Assembly (NCBI RefSeq): GCF_900128525.1
Contig: NZ_FQTQ01000108.1
Span: 1 to 64,000, forward strand
DNA length: 64,000 bases
Origin: a methanotrophic endosymbiont of Bathymodiolus puteoserpentis (Logatchev)
GTDB lineage: Bacteria; Pseudomonadota; Gammaproteobacteria; Methylococcales; Methylomonadaceae
Direction of reading: 5' to 3'
Positions 1 through 8,649 of the stretch are shown here, one piece after another. A program made the translations under genes and the position numbers. Position 1 is the stretch's first letter. Each line of letters begins with the position of its first letter. The notes under the pieces were generated by a model. It saw only the letters and a program-made list of their open reading frames with translations. It searched no databases and had not been told where the DNA came from.

Positions 1-95
1 TCGTTAGTTCGTTGATTTGTAATTGTCCGCTATTCATGTTTTGCCAAAACAAAAATAGGATATTTGATTACATTTCAACGAACTATGCCACCTTT

Positions 96-1070
96 TTAGA
101 TTTTTTGTCGTGTACAGAGCAAAATAACTGTCATCAAAAAATACCATGGGCTTTCTTGGAGAAAGCCAGAATAAAGCAAAAGCTGGATAATAGGAAAGTG
201 CAGTATGTAAACACCATAAGAAAAATCACCATACCTTCCGAAATTTCCTACATGCAAGAATAGACCCAAAAAAACAACGACAATAGCAAGTGCAAAAGGC
301 TCAAAGATTGAGAAGGGAAAAAAATCTTTTGCTAAAAATATCAAAACCGCTAGAACTAAAAAATACCCAATACGACGTTCAAAGAGAGGCAAAAAATAAT
401 ATAGAAATGCTCCTGCCATAAAATATGAGAGCTGCCCAGGTAATTGCCGAGCAAGTTGTTCGTAAAATACCGACCCAGTGCGCTCAGCAACTTCAGAAAA
501 AAACTCAAAATAAGCTATGGATAATAAATAAGAAGATACCAGCACCGGAAAATAACCAAGTTTTCTAAACAAAAAAACGAATACCGGCACTGTTAGGTAA
601 AACATCACCTCAATTTTAAGCGTCCAAAGCGCTCCATTAACTGCTGTTAAATTATTTGAGTTGAAAACACCCGGAAGAGTTGGTTGTAAAAAATTTAAAA
701 ATGCAAGATTTGCAAAAACATATTTAAGCCAAGCTAATGAGAAATAATCACCGATATCCTTAGAACTTATAATGATTAAACCTAAGGCACAAAGCATAAC
801 TACTGTAAAGTAAGCAGGGAAAATACGTCAAATTCGTTTCTTAGCATAAGAGCTAATAGACTCTGTTCTCTCAAAACTCATAAAAATAAGAAAACCACTC
901 ACAACAAAAAAGCTCTTAACTGCCATTGCAGACGACAAAATACGTGTAATTACCTCTAACTGCTGAAACCCAGAAAGCTGATAGGCATGAACAAGTAACA
1001 CAGCTCCAGAAAACAGTAGCCTTATCAAATCAAAATTATTCTTTTTCAATCGTGGACTATTCCCCAGCAA
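96..1070 (-). pseudogene. Acyltransferase-3 family membrane protein, interrupted
   Basis: Two pieces in the same frame together resemble an integral-membrane acyltransferase of the OafA/YrhL (acyltransferase 3) family, which transfers acyl groups to surface polysaccharides. The N-terminal piece (828-1070) has the family opening, FDLIRLLFSGAVLLVHAYQL, and the stretch FFVVSGFLIF. It ends at an in-frame TGA after KKRI. The frame continues without a shift through RIFPAYFTVV into the second piece (96-797), which is rich in membrane helices and ends in ILHFPIIQLLLY and a short tail. The expected C-terminal family residues fall out of frame near position 100, so the 3' end also looks eroded. The simplest reading is a decayed gene. 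TGA recoding is unlikely because leucine, not tryptophan, is usual at this site. Confidence 0.75.
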
Positions 1071-1109
1071 ACCAAACTCCTGCCAAATATTTATTACACA
1101 TTTTACAAT

Positions 1110-2297
1110 TCATCGCACACAACACTCAGCCTGTTGCGCAATTTCTAGCTCTTCATTAGTCGCAATAACTAACACTTTAACTAATGACTCCACCTGATTA
1201 ATTTCCCTTTGCTGCTGTTGGTTTTTTTCCACATCTATTTCAACCCCTAATATGCTTAAATCGGAACAACATTGCTCTCTTAGCCAAGCATCATGTTCAC
1301 CTATGCCACCAGTAAAGACCAAGGCATCAACCCTACCTAAAACAGCTGTATACGCGCCTATATATTTTTTAATACGATAGCTATACATGGCTAACGCTAA
1401 TTGCGCTTGTTGATCACCTTTATCTGCCATTTTATGTACGGCACGCATATCATTTTCACCACACACGCCTTTTAAGCCGCTCTGTTTATTTAAGGCATTA
1501 TCGATTTCATTCTGTGTAAACCCCAGTGTGCGACTTAAATAAAATATTATCGCTGGATCTAAATCACCACTGCGTGTCCCCATCATCAAGCCTTCTAAGG
1601 GCGTCATGCCCATTGTAGTATCGATACTTTTACCCGAAGCAATGGCCGCCATACTGGCTCCATTACCTAAATGCAGGGTAATCAGGTTGAGCGTGTTTAA
1701 AGGTTTATTGAGATACTGTGCGGCTTGTTTGGCAACATAAAAGTGTGATGTGCCATGAAAGCCATAGCGCCGCACACCTTGCTCTGCATACCATGATGTA
1801 GGTACGGCATAACGAAATGCATAATCAGGCATAGTTTGATGAAATGCGGTATCAAAGACAGCGACTTGCGGTACGCTTTGAGCATACACCATGGCCGCTT
1901 CTATGCCGGTAATATTGGCGGGATTATGCAAAGGCGCAAGCGGTATCATTTTCTTTATTTCTGCTAGAACCGTACTATCAATCAAGGTTGGCTGACAAAA
2001 TTTTTCTCCGCCATGCACAACTCGGTGACCGATACAAAATAAATCAGAAATATCTTGAATAAAGTTCAACTCTGATAAGAGTGTAAAAACTGCCTGCAAG
2101 CCTTGCTGATGATTATTAATTGCTAGGCTAATGATTTGTTTTTGCTCTATGCCGCCTGAGCTGTACTGATATTTATGCGCACTGCCTGACTCCGCTATAC
2201 GCTCTATGAGACCTATTATCTGCGCAAACTGAGTATCCATATCGAATAAGGCATATTTAATGGATGAGCTTCCTGAATTTAGAACTAAAACTTTCAT
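1110..2297 (-). CDS. ackA: Acetate kinase
   Basis: Interconverts acetate + ATP and acetyl phosphate + ADP in the cytoplasm. The product is about 395 residues, normal for the family. It opens with MKVLVLNSGSSSIKYALFD, has the HRVVHGGEKF segment, the nucleotide-binding LHLGNGASM, and GGIGEH near the C-terminus. The frame is open upstream of this start, but the ATG at 2297 gives the family N-terminus and has an AAGG element about 8 bases upstream. No phosphotransacetylase gene is adjacent, so its partner must lie elsewhere. The gene appears to be transcribed alone. Confidence 0.95.
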   Translation of the reverse strand: MKVLVLNSGSSSIKYALFDMDTQFAQIIGLIERIAESGSAHKYQYSSGGIEQKQIISLAINNHQQGLQAVFTLLSELNFIQDISDLFCIGHRVVHGGEKFCQPTLIDSTVLAEIKKMIPLAPLHNPANITGIEAAMVYAQSVPQVAVFDTAFHQTMPDYAFRYAVPTSWYAEQGVRRYGFHGTSHFYVAKQAAQYLNKPLNTLNLITLHLGNGASMAAIASGKSIDTTMGMTPLEGLMMGTRSGDLDPAIIFYLSRTLGFTQNEIDNALNKQSGLKGVCGENDMRAVHKMADKGDQQAQLALAMYSYRIKKYIGAYTAVLGRVDALVFTGGIGEHDAWLREQCCSDLSILGVEIDVEKNQQQQREINQVESLVKVLVIATNEELEIAQQAECCVR

Positions 2298-2636
2298 AAC
2301 TGCCTTATGCCTATAGTTGCAAAATACTCTTATTCTCAAGCCCTAGCGGCTGTGAAAGTATTATGTGTAGATTGCGGGCATACTTCACCCTAATCTACAG
2401 ATTCTGTACTTTATTGTCACCTCTCATTATCCACAGGTATTTGAGATATTCACACCATAGCGCAGGATATACTAGCGATAGGGAACATATCGTTTATGTG
2501 GTGCGCTTTAGTATCTGTTAAAAATGAGAAGTTACATTTTATTAAGTTATATTATTGAATACTTTCAAAATCTCGAAGTTTGAGAATTCGAAACCAAAAA
2601 AGCGGACTAATGTCCGTCTTACATTGATTCTATTAA
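2298..2636. other. Intergenic region without a gene
   Basis: No convincing ORF or RNA gene is visible. It should hold the ackA promoter at its left side and the terminator of the lipoprotein gene at its right side. A single exact DnaA-box-like nonamer (TTATCCACA, 2427-2435) is present, but without a cluster it cannot be read as an origin. Confidence 0.5.
2594..2620 (-). terminator. Probable rho-independent terminator
   Basis: Read on the minus strand, GACGGACATTAGTCCGC folds into a short stem closed by CGGAC/GTCCG and is followed by a run of T. It lies 17 bases beyond the stop of the lipoprotein gene. The stem is short, so strength is uncertain. Confidence 0.55.
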
Positions 2637-3887
2637 CTAATCCACATACTCAGTCCAACGACAACGTTCAGTCACTATATCGGCTGTATTTTTAGTGCCG
2701 ATTCCTTTAGCAATTAATGCCACAACGCGATCATCACTGTCATACCCTATATGTGCTTCCATTGGATTAGCAAAGCTACCCATTCCAAACATGTCAATCA
2801 CATGCGCAACATTAATATTAATATTGGTCACTTCTGCGCATAAGCGTGAATCTAGATGACTTTGCACAAATTGTTGAGGGATGGCATAACTTAATAAATC
2901 ATTAGGATCACTAAAAGCCATAATCGACGTTTTATTCACCAACCTTTGGTCGTAATGCTCACTACCTGGAATACAATATTTATCTTTTTGATTTATCACT
3001 TTGGGTGGATTTTGCCCCATCTCCAACAAAGGTAATTGATTAGACATTAAATAAAAAGGAATGCGCTTTTGCTGAAAAGCTTTAATAAATTGAGACTCTG
3101 CACTCGTTGGGTCTCCATTCGCTATTTTAGTAACGCGATAAGCAATACTCTGCATACCATCCATAACAATACGACTCCCTAAACTATGTGAGACAATCGC
3201 ATATTTATCTTGAGGTAGATACTTAACGGCTTGTTTATCAATTACGCATAGATCCGAACTCGTCTCTGGCAAATCCTCCCAATCTCGTCCAACCATCCAG
3301 CAAAATGCCGTTCTAAATGAAGCCAGCATTTCCTCATGCTGATTACCTAGATAAATCATTGGATCAGGACTCGTATCATTAGAAAACTGTTTCAACATCT
3401 GATTAACTTCGGCACGATCATAAGAGTATTCACCCGAAGTATCATATTCAATCCTTTCTTTCTCTGCATTGGTAATATTAGACCAAGTTAATTCATAAAA
3501 AAGCATTTCCTGACTTCTATCTGCATTTAATAGGCGCCTAACTCTCAAAACGCCTAAATCTTTCTTTGGAAACTCTTTATTTACCAAATTAATTTCTTTA
3601 TAACGACTGCTTTTTACCGTTAAATCAAGTTCTTTTGCTAATTTTTCTTTAAACTCGGTACTATAGCCAGGTTCATGTGTACCAACACCATGCACCATTA
3701 ACACTTTTACCGTATCCCCTGGTAACTCAAGAGTACTTTGCAAACCCGCAAAACTTTTGCCACTAATTTTACAAGATCGTAAATCCTCTTCTTTTTGTTT
3801 TTCCAAAATAGCCGTGGCAATCCCTTCGCCAAAACTAGCACAGCCTGAAATAGCAAGGCTCATTGATAATAAAAGTATCTTTTTCAT
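2637..3887 (-). CDS. Putative lipoprotein with alpha/beta-hydrolase fold
   Basis: The N-terminus MKKILLLSMSLAISGC is a lipoprotein signal peptide with a lipobox ending at Cys16, so the protein is expected to be membrane-anchored. Residues near 64 read VLMVHGVGTHEPGY, like the oxyanion-loop region of alpha/beta hydrolases. Near 230 the sequence AIVSHSLGSRI matches the nucleophile elbow (Ser in SHSLG). This suggests a lipase- or esterase-like enzyme, but the substrate cannot be told and the acid and His residues were not identified. It starts 3 bases after the truA stop and is probably the last gene of that run. Confidence 0.7.
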   Translation of the reverse strand: MKKILLLSMSLAISGCASFGEGIATAILEKQKEEDLRSCKISGKSFAGLQSTLELPGDTVKVLMVHGVGTHEPGYSTEFKEKLAKELDLTVKSSRYKEINLVNKEFPKKDLGVLRVRRLLNADRSQEMLFYELTWSNITNAEKERIEYDTSGEYSYDRAEVNQMLKQFSNDTSPDPMIYLGNQHEEMLASFRTAFCWMVGRDWEDLPETSSDLCVIDKQAVKYLPQDKYAIVSHSLGSRIVMDGMQSIAYRVTKIANGDPTSAESQFIKAFQQKRIPFYLMSNQLPLLEMGQNPPKVINQKDKYCIPGSEHYDQRLVNKTSIMAFSDPNDLLSYAIPQQFVQSHLDSRLCAEVTNININVAHVIDMFGMGSFANPMEAHIGYDSDDRVVALIAKGIGTKNTADIVTERCRWTEYVD

Positions 3888-3890
3888 AGT

Positions 3891-4706
3891 TTAAGTCTCA
3901 TGTTGGAATCGCTGCGCATTGGCAGGTAGTTTCTCAAAAATAGCATGTTTAGGCATATTATATTTTTCTGGATAATAAACGCCCCCCAAATACAAGCCAT
4001 ACGGAGGCGCGGTAACACCACCCACTTGTCTGTTTTTACTAAGCAATAATTCCTGTGTCCACTCAATAGGTTTATCACCTACACCAACCGCCATTAAGAC
4101 ACCCGCAATATTACGCACCATATGATGCAAAAAAGCATTGGCAGAAATATCCATAATCACTTGCTCTTCTTGCCGGTAGACATCAATAAAATATATCAAG
4201 CGCATCGGGCTAACAGATTGGCATTTTAAGGCTCTAAATGAGGTAAAATCATGCGTACCTACCAAGCTTTGCGCCGCCTGATGCATCCGTACCGCATTTA
4301 ACGGGGCATGACACCAAGTGGTCTGATCTCGTTGCAGGGCTGACTTTGTAGGACGATTGAGAATAGTATAGCGGTAAAAACGAGCAATTGCGCTGTAACG
4401 TGCATGAAAGTCTGCAACTGCTTCTTGCACCCAAATCACTCTAACATCAGCAGGTAGGTTTGCATTAATACCTAACAGCCATGCTCGCTCGCTGCGCACT
4501 GCATCGGTCTCAAAATGCACGACTTGCTCTAGTGCATGCACCCCTGTATCGGTACGTCCTGTACAAATAACTGTAGCAGAGTGGTTAGCAACTTTAGACA
4601 CCGCTTTTTGCACTTCATCTTGCACGGTACGTAACCCACCCTCTTGCCATTGCCAACCAAAAAAACCACTGCCATCATATTCTATACCTAAAACCATACG
4701 TGTCAT
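3891..4706 (-). CDS. truA: tRNA pseudouridine(38-40) synthase TruA
   Basis: Converts uridines 38-40 in the tRNA anticodon arm to pseudouridine. At 271 residues it has the expected length. It has the TruA opening MVLGIEYDGSGFFGWQWQ and the catalytic loop GRTDTGVHALEQVVHF, where the Asp is the nucleophile. The C-terminal part has FLHHMVRNIAGVLMAVG. The ATG at 4706 overlaps the TGA of the upstream DUF2959 gene by 4 bases (ATGA), suggesting translational coupling. Confidence 0.96.
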   Translation of the reverse strand: MTRMVLGIEYDGSGFFGWQWQEGGLRTVQDEVQKAVSKVANHSATVICTGRTDTGVHALEQVVHFETDAVRSERAWLLGINANLPADVRVIWVQEAVADFHARYSAIARFYRYTILNRPTKSALQRDQTTWCHAPLNAVRMHQAAQSLVGTHDFTSFRALKCQSVSPMRLIYFIDVYRQEEQVIMDISANAFLHHMVRNIAGVLMAVGVGDKPIEWTQELLLSKNRQVGGVTAPPYGLYLGGVYYPEKYNMPKHAIFEKLPANAQRFQHET

Positions 4707-5425
4707 TTCTGAACTCCAGGGGGTAGTGCCGGTATATTTTTTTGCTCGACTAAAACATGCACAAAATGATTAGCTTCGGCAATTGACTGCTCCATAGCCT
4801 GAATAAGCTGAGTAATATCAAAGGAAATTTCTGAAAACTCATGCTGTAAAGCGGCAATAGCATTGGCATTAAGATTGTGTTTTAAAAATAAAACCTGATC
4901 TCTAAAAGCACCTAAAACAGGTTGGATTTTTTTCTCAGCCTTACGCATAGCCTTAATTAAGCGCATATAATGCTGTTTAGATAATTTCATTTGCTGCCGA
5001 CTTTGGGCGCGTAATGAACGATTAGTATATTCATTTAACTCAACCTCCCACTCTTTAAACAGCGCATTACTGACTTCCTCTATCGCTAGAATCTTATTCG
5101 CTACGACCTCAGAACGCATAGCACAGAAATCATATTGTTGCTTTAACAATCTATATTTATCTTCGAGACTACCAGAAGTCACCTGCACCACGGCTTTAAA
5201 TCGCTCTAATGCATCTAAGAATTGTACTTTAGTTTTTTCTAAGCTATCACTAGCATCTTCTACACGCACAACGACAAGATCGCGTTTATGCTGCCCTAAA
5301 GATTCTTTAGTACGGTAATATATATGCTGAAACTTATAAGTGACAAAGCGCGAAAATAATTTTATTGAACGCTCGGTTAAACCTCGAATGGATAATAAAG
5401 AGTGTGATTGATTATATTTAGACAT
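4703..5425 (-). CDS. DUF2959 family protein
   Basis: Function unknown. The 240-residue protein looks mostly alpha-helical. It has segments I associate with DUF2959: GQHKRDLVVVRVEDA, a Leu/Lys/Asp-rich coiled region around 60-130, and RDQVLFLKHNLNANAIAAL around 190. No signal peptide is visible, though the first 40 residues are basic and aromatic. It overlaps the MfnE-like gene upstream by 8 bases and truA downstream by 4, so it is embedded in an operon that begins with C1-carrier genes. Whether it shares that pathway is unknown. Confidence 0.75.
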   Translation of the reverse strand: MSKYNQSHSLLSIRGLTERSIKLFSRFVTYKFQHIYYRTKESLGQHKRDLVVVRVEDASDSLEKTKVQFLDALERFKAVVQVTSGSLEDKYRLLKQQYDFCAMRSEVVANKILAIEEVSNALFKEWEVELNEYTNRSLRAQSRQQMKLSKQHYMRLIKAMRKAEKKIQPVLGAFRDQVLFLKHNLNANAIAALQHEFSEISFDITQLIQAMEQSIAEANHFVHVLVEQKNIPALPPGVQK

Positions 5426-6002
5426 TCTTTTTTAAACTAGCTGAAAGTGCGTATGTTTGTGTCAAGCTAACACAATCAAGTCTTATTGGGTTATATTGGA
5501 CAAAATCAGCAAATGCTTGATCAACTATATTGTGTTCCGACAGTTGTTGTAATGTAGCATTTTCAGGGAGTTGTGCTGACTTAACTAACATCAACTGATC
5601 TGCGGATAACTGTGTAGCTAACCATGCGGCTAATGTATCGGATGTGACTTCCCAGCTGGCTTTAATCTTACCAGAATCTAATTCAGTTGCTAAAGGAGAC
5701 CAAACAACAAGCGCTTGCTTATCTAAAGCGGGTCTAATCGCTGCAACCTGGTTAACGATACATAAATCAGGACACAAACCTTTAAATAATAAAGCCATTT
5801 GCTGCATGGCTAAAATGGCCATGTAATGCGCCGTTTGGTCATCATACTGCCATTTTTTCTGTGTACTTCTTACTTGATCAGCAAAAACACCACCGCCCGG
5901 CACAATAACAAGCCTACCTTTGCCTTCCTTAACGGCTAAATGCAGCCACTGCGGTAATATTGAACTGGATAATAAACTGCCACCTAATTTTAAAACAATC
6001 AC
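5418..6002 (-). CDS. Amino acid kinase-family protein, MfnE-like
   Basis: The 194-residue protein has the amino acid kinase fold: MIVLKLGGSLLSSS for phosphate binding, LVIVPGGGVFADQVR, and WEVTSDTLAAWLA in the C-terminal half. Small kinases of this type cluster with H4MPT/methanofuran genes in methylotrophs. The archaeal relative MfnE phosphorylates the aminomethylfuran phosphate intermediate. I infer a similar role in methylofuran synthesis, from the fold plus the pabB, MfnF-like and ATP-grasp neighbours. It is shorter than glutamate or aspartate kinases. It overlaps pabB by 4 bases. Confidence 0.75.
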   Translation of the reverse strand: MIVLKLGGSLLSSSILPQWLHLAVKEGKGRLVIVPGGGVFADQVRSTQKKWQYDDQTAHYMAILAMQQMALLFKGLCPDLCIVNQVAAIRPALDKQALVVWSPLATELDSGKIKASWEVTSDTLAAWLATQLSADQLMLVKSAQLPENATLQQLSEHNIVDQAFADFVQYNPIRLDCVSLTQTYALSASLKKNV

Positions 6003-7369
6003 GACACTTGCATTTGCGCCAATAGACTTAACATCGCGGCAGCTTTATCAAAGCATTCTTGATACTCTTCTTCTAACACTGAATCATTAACAATACCGCC
6101 ACCCGCCCAAAAGCGGATGGTATGCTCTGAGTGCACCAGTGTACGAATGGCAATATTGCTGTCCATATTGCCATCAAAACCAATATAGGCAATAGCCCCA
6201 CAATAGACACCACGACGATTCGGTTCTAGCTCTTCAATCACTTCCATCGCTCGAATTTTAGGCGCACCGGTAATAGAGCCGCCCGGAAAACAACTACGTA
6301 ATAAATCTAAAGCATGGTATTTTTCATCTAACCGCCCTGTTACCGTACTCACTAAATGGTGCACTGTGGCATAGCTTTCTACCTCAAATAACTTGGGTAC
6401 TTTAACTGAGCTAGGAATACAGTTTTTACTAATATCATTACGCAATAAATCAACAATCATGACATTTTCTGCTCGGTCTTTATGACTTCTTTGCAAGGCA
6501 TCAATTTGTTGCTGATTTTCTTGCTCATTTTCTTTTCTTGGCCGCGTGCCTTTAATCGGCTTAGTTTCAACCCTCCCCTGAAATACTTTCAAAAAACGCT
6601 CTGGAGACGAACTTAACACTTGTACTCCTGGAACATTCAAATACCCACTGAAGGGAGCAGAATTAATTTTTCGTAATTGCTGATATGCTGCCCAAGGATC
6701 ACCTTGACAATTAGCAACAAAACGCTGTGCTAGATTAACTTGGTAGCAATCCCCTTCCTGCAAATATTTTTTAATCTTAGCGAAGGCTTGCGCATAACTT
6801 TCTTCACTCATATTCGCTTGCACGGAGCTGGTTACTTGAAACTCACCGACAGTCACTGCTTCTGGATAAGCACTAAATTGTTTAATTAAAGCTTGCCACT
6901 GCTGGTCACTATCGGCACAGCCGACTAAATAACTTTTTTGTTCTTGATGATCAACCACAACCGCCCATTGATACACCCCAACCGCCATATCCGGAATATG
7001 TTCCGCATCGACAGTAAGCTTAGGTATTTTTTCTAATTGCCTGCCCAAATCATAAGCAAAATAACCTATTGCTCCCCCATTAAAAGGTACTTCTGGGAAC
7101 GCTTTTTGAGCTGTTAATTGTTGCTTAACCAGGGTGAAAGGATCTTGTTTAGATACATAGGTATTATTGCCTGAACATACCTGTGTTTCTGCTCCATGTG
7201 TGATTAAAGTACACAAGGGCTCTGTAGCAAAAATATCATATCGCCCTTGCCGTTTTTCCGCTAAACCACTATCTAAAAAAATGGACCACGGCTGCGCTGC
7301 TATTGCCGAAAATAATCGAGCACTATCAAGCAAATAAGGCAGTGAATAAAGCTGGGGGGTAGAAGGCAT
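5999..7369 (-). CDS. pabB: Aminodeoxychorismate synthase component I
   Basis: Forms 4-amino-4-deoxychorismate from chorismate and ammonia, the step towards p-aminobenzoate. The 456-residue protein has the chorismate-binding C-terminal domain: SSSPERFLKVFQGRVETKPI, KGTRPR (the PIKGT signature favours PabB over TrpE), and GAPKIRAMEVIEELEP. Near the end is RFWAGGGIVNDS. pABA serves both folate and H4MPT synthesis, so its place between an MfnE-like and an MfnF-like gene is meaningful. The ATG at 7369 gives the MPSTPQLYSLPYL start. The glutaminase subunit PabA is not in the window. Confidence 0.93.
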   Translation of the reverse strand: MPSTPQLYSLPYLLDSARLFSAIAAQPWSIFLDSGLAEKRQGRYDIFATEPLCTLITHGAETQVCSGNNTYVSKQDPFTLVKQQLTAQKAFPEVPFNGGAIGYFAYDLGRQLEKIPKLTVDAEHIPDMAVGVYQWAVVVDHQEQKSYLVGCADSDQQWQALIKQFSAYPEAVTVGEFQVTSSVQANMSEESYAQAFAKIKKYLQEGDCYQVNLAQRFVANCQGDPWAAYQQLRKINSAPFSGYLNVPGVQVLSSSPERFLKVFQGRVETKPIKGTRPRKENEQENQQQIDALQRSHKDRAENVMIVDLLRNDISKNCIPSSVKVPKLFEVESYATVHHLVSTVTGRLDEKYHALDLLRSCFPGGSITGAPKIRAMEVIEELEPNRRGVYCGAIAYIGFDGNMDSNIAIRTLVHSEHTIRFWAGGGIVNDSVLEEEYQECFDKAAAMLSLLAQMQVS

Positions 7370-7463
7370 GTATGTTGTATCTGCGGCGTATGAGTAAAAT
7401 AAGAACAGCTAGCTATTTTAAGTTAAAAACGGGTTAATAAGTTATTTATTCACCCACTAAGAG

Positions 7464-7556
7464 ATGCACATTAAATAAAAAACCAAAACTTTAGCTTATG
7501 AAACACTGCCAGTCCTCGAAGAGCTGGCAGTGTTTTCGGATATTATTGAGTTTTGA
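7464..7556 (+). repeat. Dispersed hairpin element, copy 1 (also terminator-like)
   Basis: A perfect stem, ACACTGCCAG/CTGGCAGTGT (7503-7533), is followed by TTT. It is preceded by a tail (ATGCACATTAAATAAAA, then TTTAGCTTATGAA) that recurs almost unchanged, with a matching hairpin, at 36833-36920 on the other strand. It lies between the MfnF-like stop (7588, minus strand) and the pabB start (7369). The hairpin may act as a terminator on either strand, but the shared tail shows it is a dispersed element. Confidence 0.75.
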
Positions 7557-7587
7557 TTCCTAAAGCATACTTTATAGGTACTAAATT

Positions 7588-8640
7588 TTAACAAAATTTA
7601 GCTTCTATAGCTAAATAAGCTACAGCCACAGCAGGGGCACAGTCAGCAATATTCATTTCTGTAAGCTTACAAGGACTTGTAAATAAAGTCTCAAAATCGA
7701 TATATTTCAACCCTAAACGCTGTGCAATCTCTTGCACTAAAAACCGTCCGATTCCCGCACCAACCAAAGGTGTTTGCATATTATCCGGCATGCGCTGCAA
7801 CTGCTTTTGGCATGCAATTTGTATTCTAGTCAGCTGTTGTTCTCTCATCGCATAAGCAAGTTCCTGCCAGTCCTGCAAAGTAAAATCCTGTAAATCGCAA
7901 CCAATCATCCGCGCCAAACGTCTAGCGCTTGCTAGTTCAGTTTTAGCACCGCCATCTGCGGTTTCATTTTGGTCGTGCAACTCGTTTAACTCATGCGTTA
8001 AACGATAAACATCCGCCATCGTAGCAAAATATTCACTCATAACACCGACTTCAGTACCAGCAAAATTAACAGACTGCACTACCGCCATTACTGCCGTTCT
8101 TACTAACCCTGTATAAACTAACTCACTTGATGTGAGGCGTTGAAAGTCGGTATACCCAATGGCATCAGCCTGATGCTTTGTGAGCAATAAAATATCTGTC
8201 GTTGTACTGCCTATATCGACAAATAAGCCCTGCTTTAGCTTCTGGGCAACATAAGAGGCACTTGCCAACCAATTTGCCGAAGCAATCGCATCAATATGCT
8301 TAGGTTCAATCGCATCCGCTGCTACAAAACCAAGCTGCCCTGCATAGACAGCAAAAGAAGGCTGCGCTAAAACTTGCTGCATTAAAGCAATAATGTCATA
8401 TACGCCTTGCGCTCTATCGACAAATAAATCGACCAATTCACCAGTCATGGTAACCGTATGCTTTAAGTTTTTTTCCGGTAGCCTTGCTAGAATTGCAGTC
8501 AATGCTTTTTCTAATGTATCTAAACCTTGCCATAAAGGACAAGGTTCTTGATACACCGCAAGCACATCTCCTGCTTGATTCAGGCAAGCCGCTTTTAAAT
8601 GCGCACCGCCTATATCCCAACCTACCCTATAATTAGTCAT
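7588..8640 (-). CDS. H4MPT-linked C1-pathway protein, MfnF-like (hydantoinase/oxoprolinase-like)
   Basis: The N-terminus MTNYRVGWDIGGAHLKAA and the middle segment GLFVDIGSTTTDILLL are phosphate-binding loops of the actin-like ATPase/oxoprolinase type. The 350-residue protein fits the family found across H4MPT users. Its archaeal relative MfnF joins the furan and tyramine-glutamate halves of methanofuran. The same coupling step in methylofuran synthesis is inferred here. It follows the ATP-grasp gene by 9 bases on the same strand. Confidence 0.8.
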   Translation of the reverse strand: MTNYRVGWDIGGAHLKAACLNQAGDVLAVYQEPCPLWQGLDTLEKALTAILARLPEKNLKHTVTMTGELVDLFVDRAQGVYDIIALMQQVLAQPSFAVYAGQLGFVAADAIEPKHIDAIASANWLASASYVAQKLKQGLFVDIGSTTTDILLLTKHQADAIGYTDFQRLTSSELVYTGLVRTAVMAVVQSVNFAGTEVGVMSEYFATMADVYRLTHELNELHDQNETADGGAKTELASARRLARMIGCDLQDFTLQDWQELAYAMREQQLTRIQIACQKQLQRMPDNMQTPLVGAGIGRFLVQEIAQRLGLKYIDFETLFTSPCKLTEMNIADCAPAVAVAYLAIEAKFC

Positions 8641-8649
8641 AAAAATCTC

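Noticed and set aside
12-263. Plus-strand 83-codon frame at the window start
   Set aside because: It is antisense to the acyltransferase remnant and has no domain or ribosome site.
825-835. UGA recoded as an amino acid (selenocysteine or tryptophan)
   Set aside because: The gene is otherwise eroded, the site normally holds an unrelated residue, no SECIS-like hairpin was seen, and RF2 with an intact UGA frameshift is present.
2427-2435. Exact DnaA-box nonamer TTATCCACA
   Set aside because: It is isolated, with no cluster, A+T-rich unwinding element or dnaA/dnaN neighbour, so an origin is not supported.
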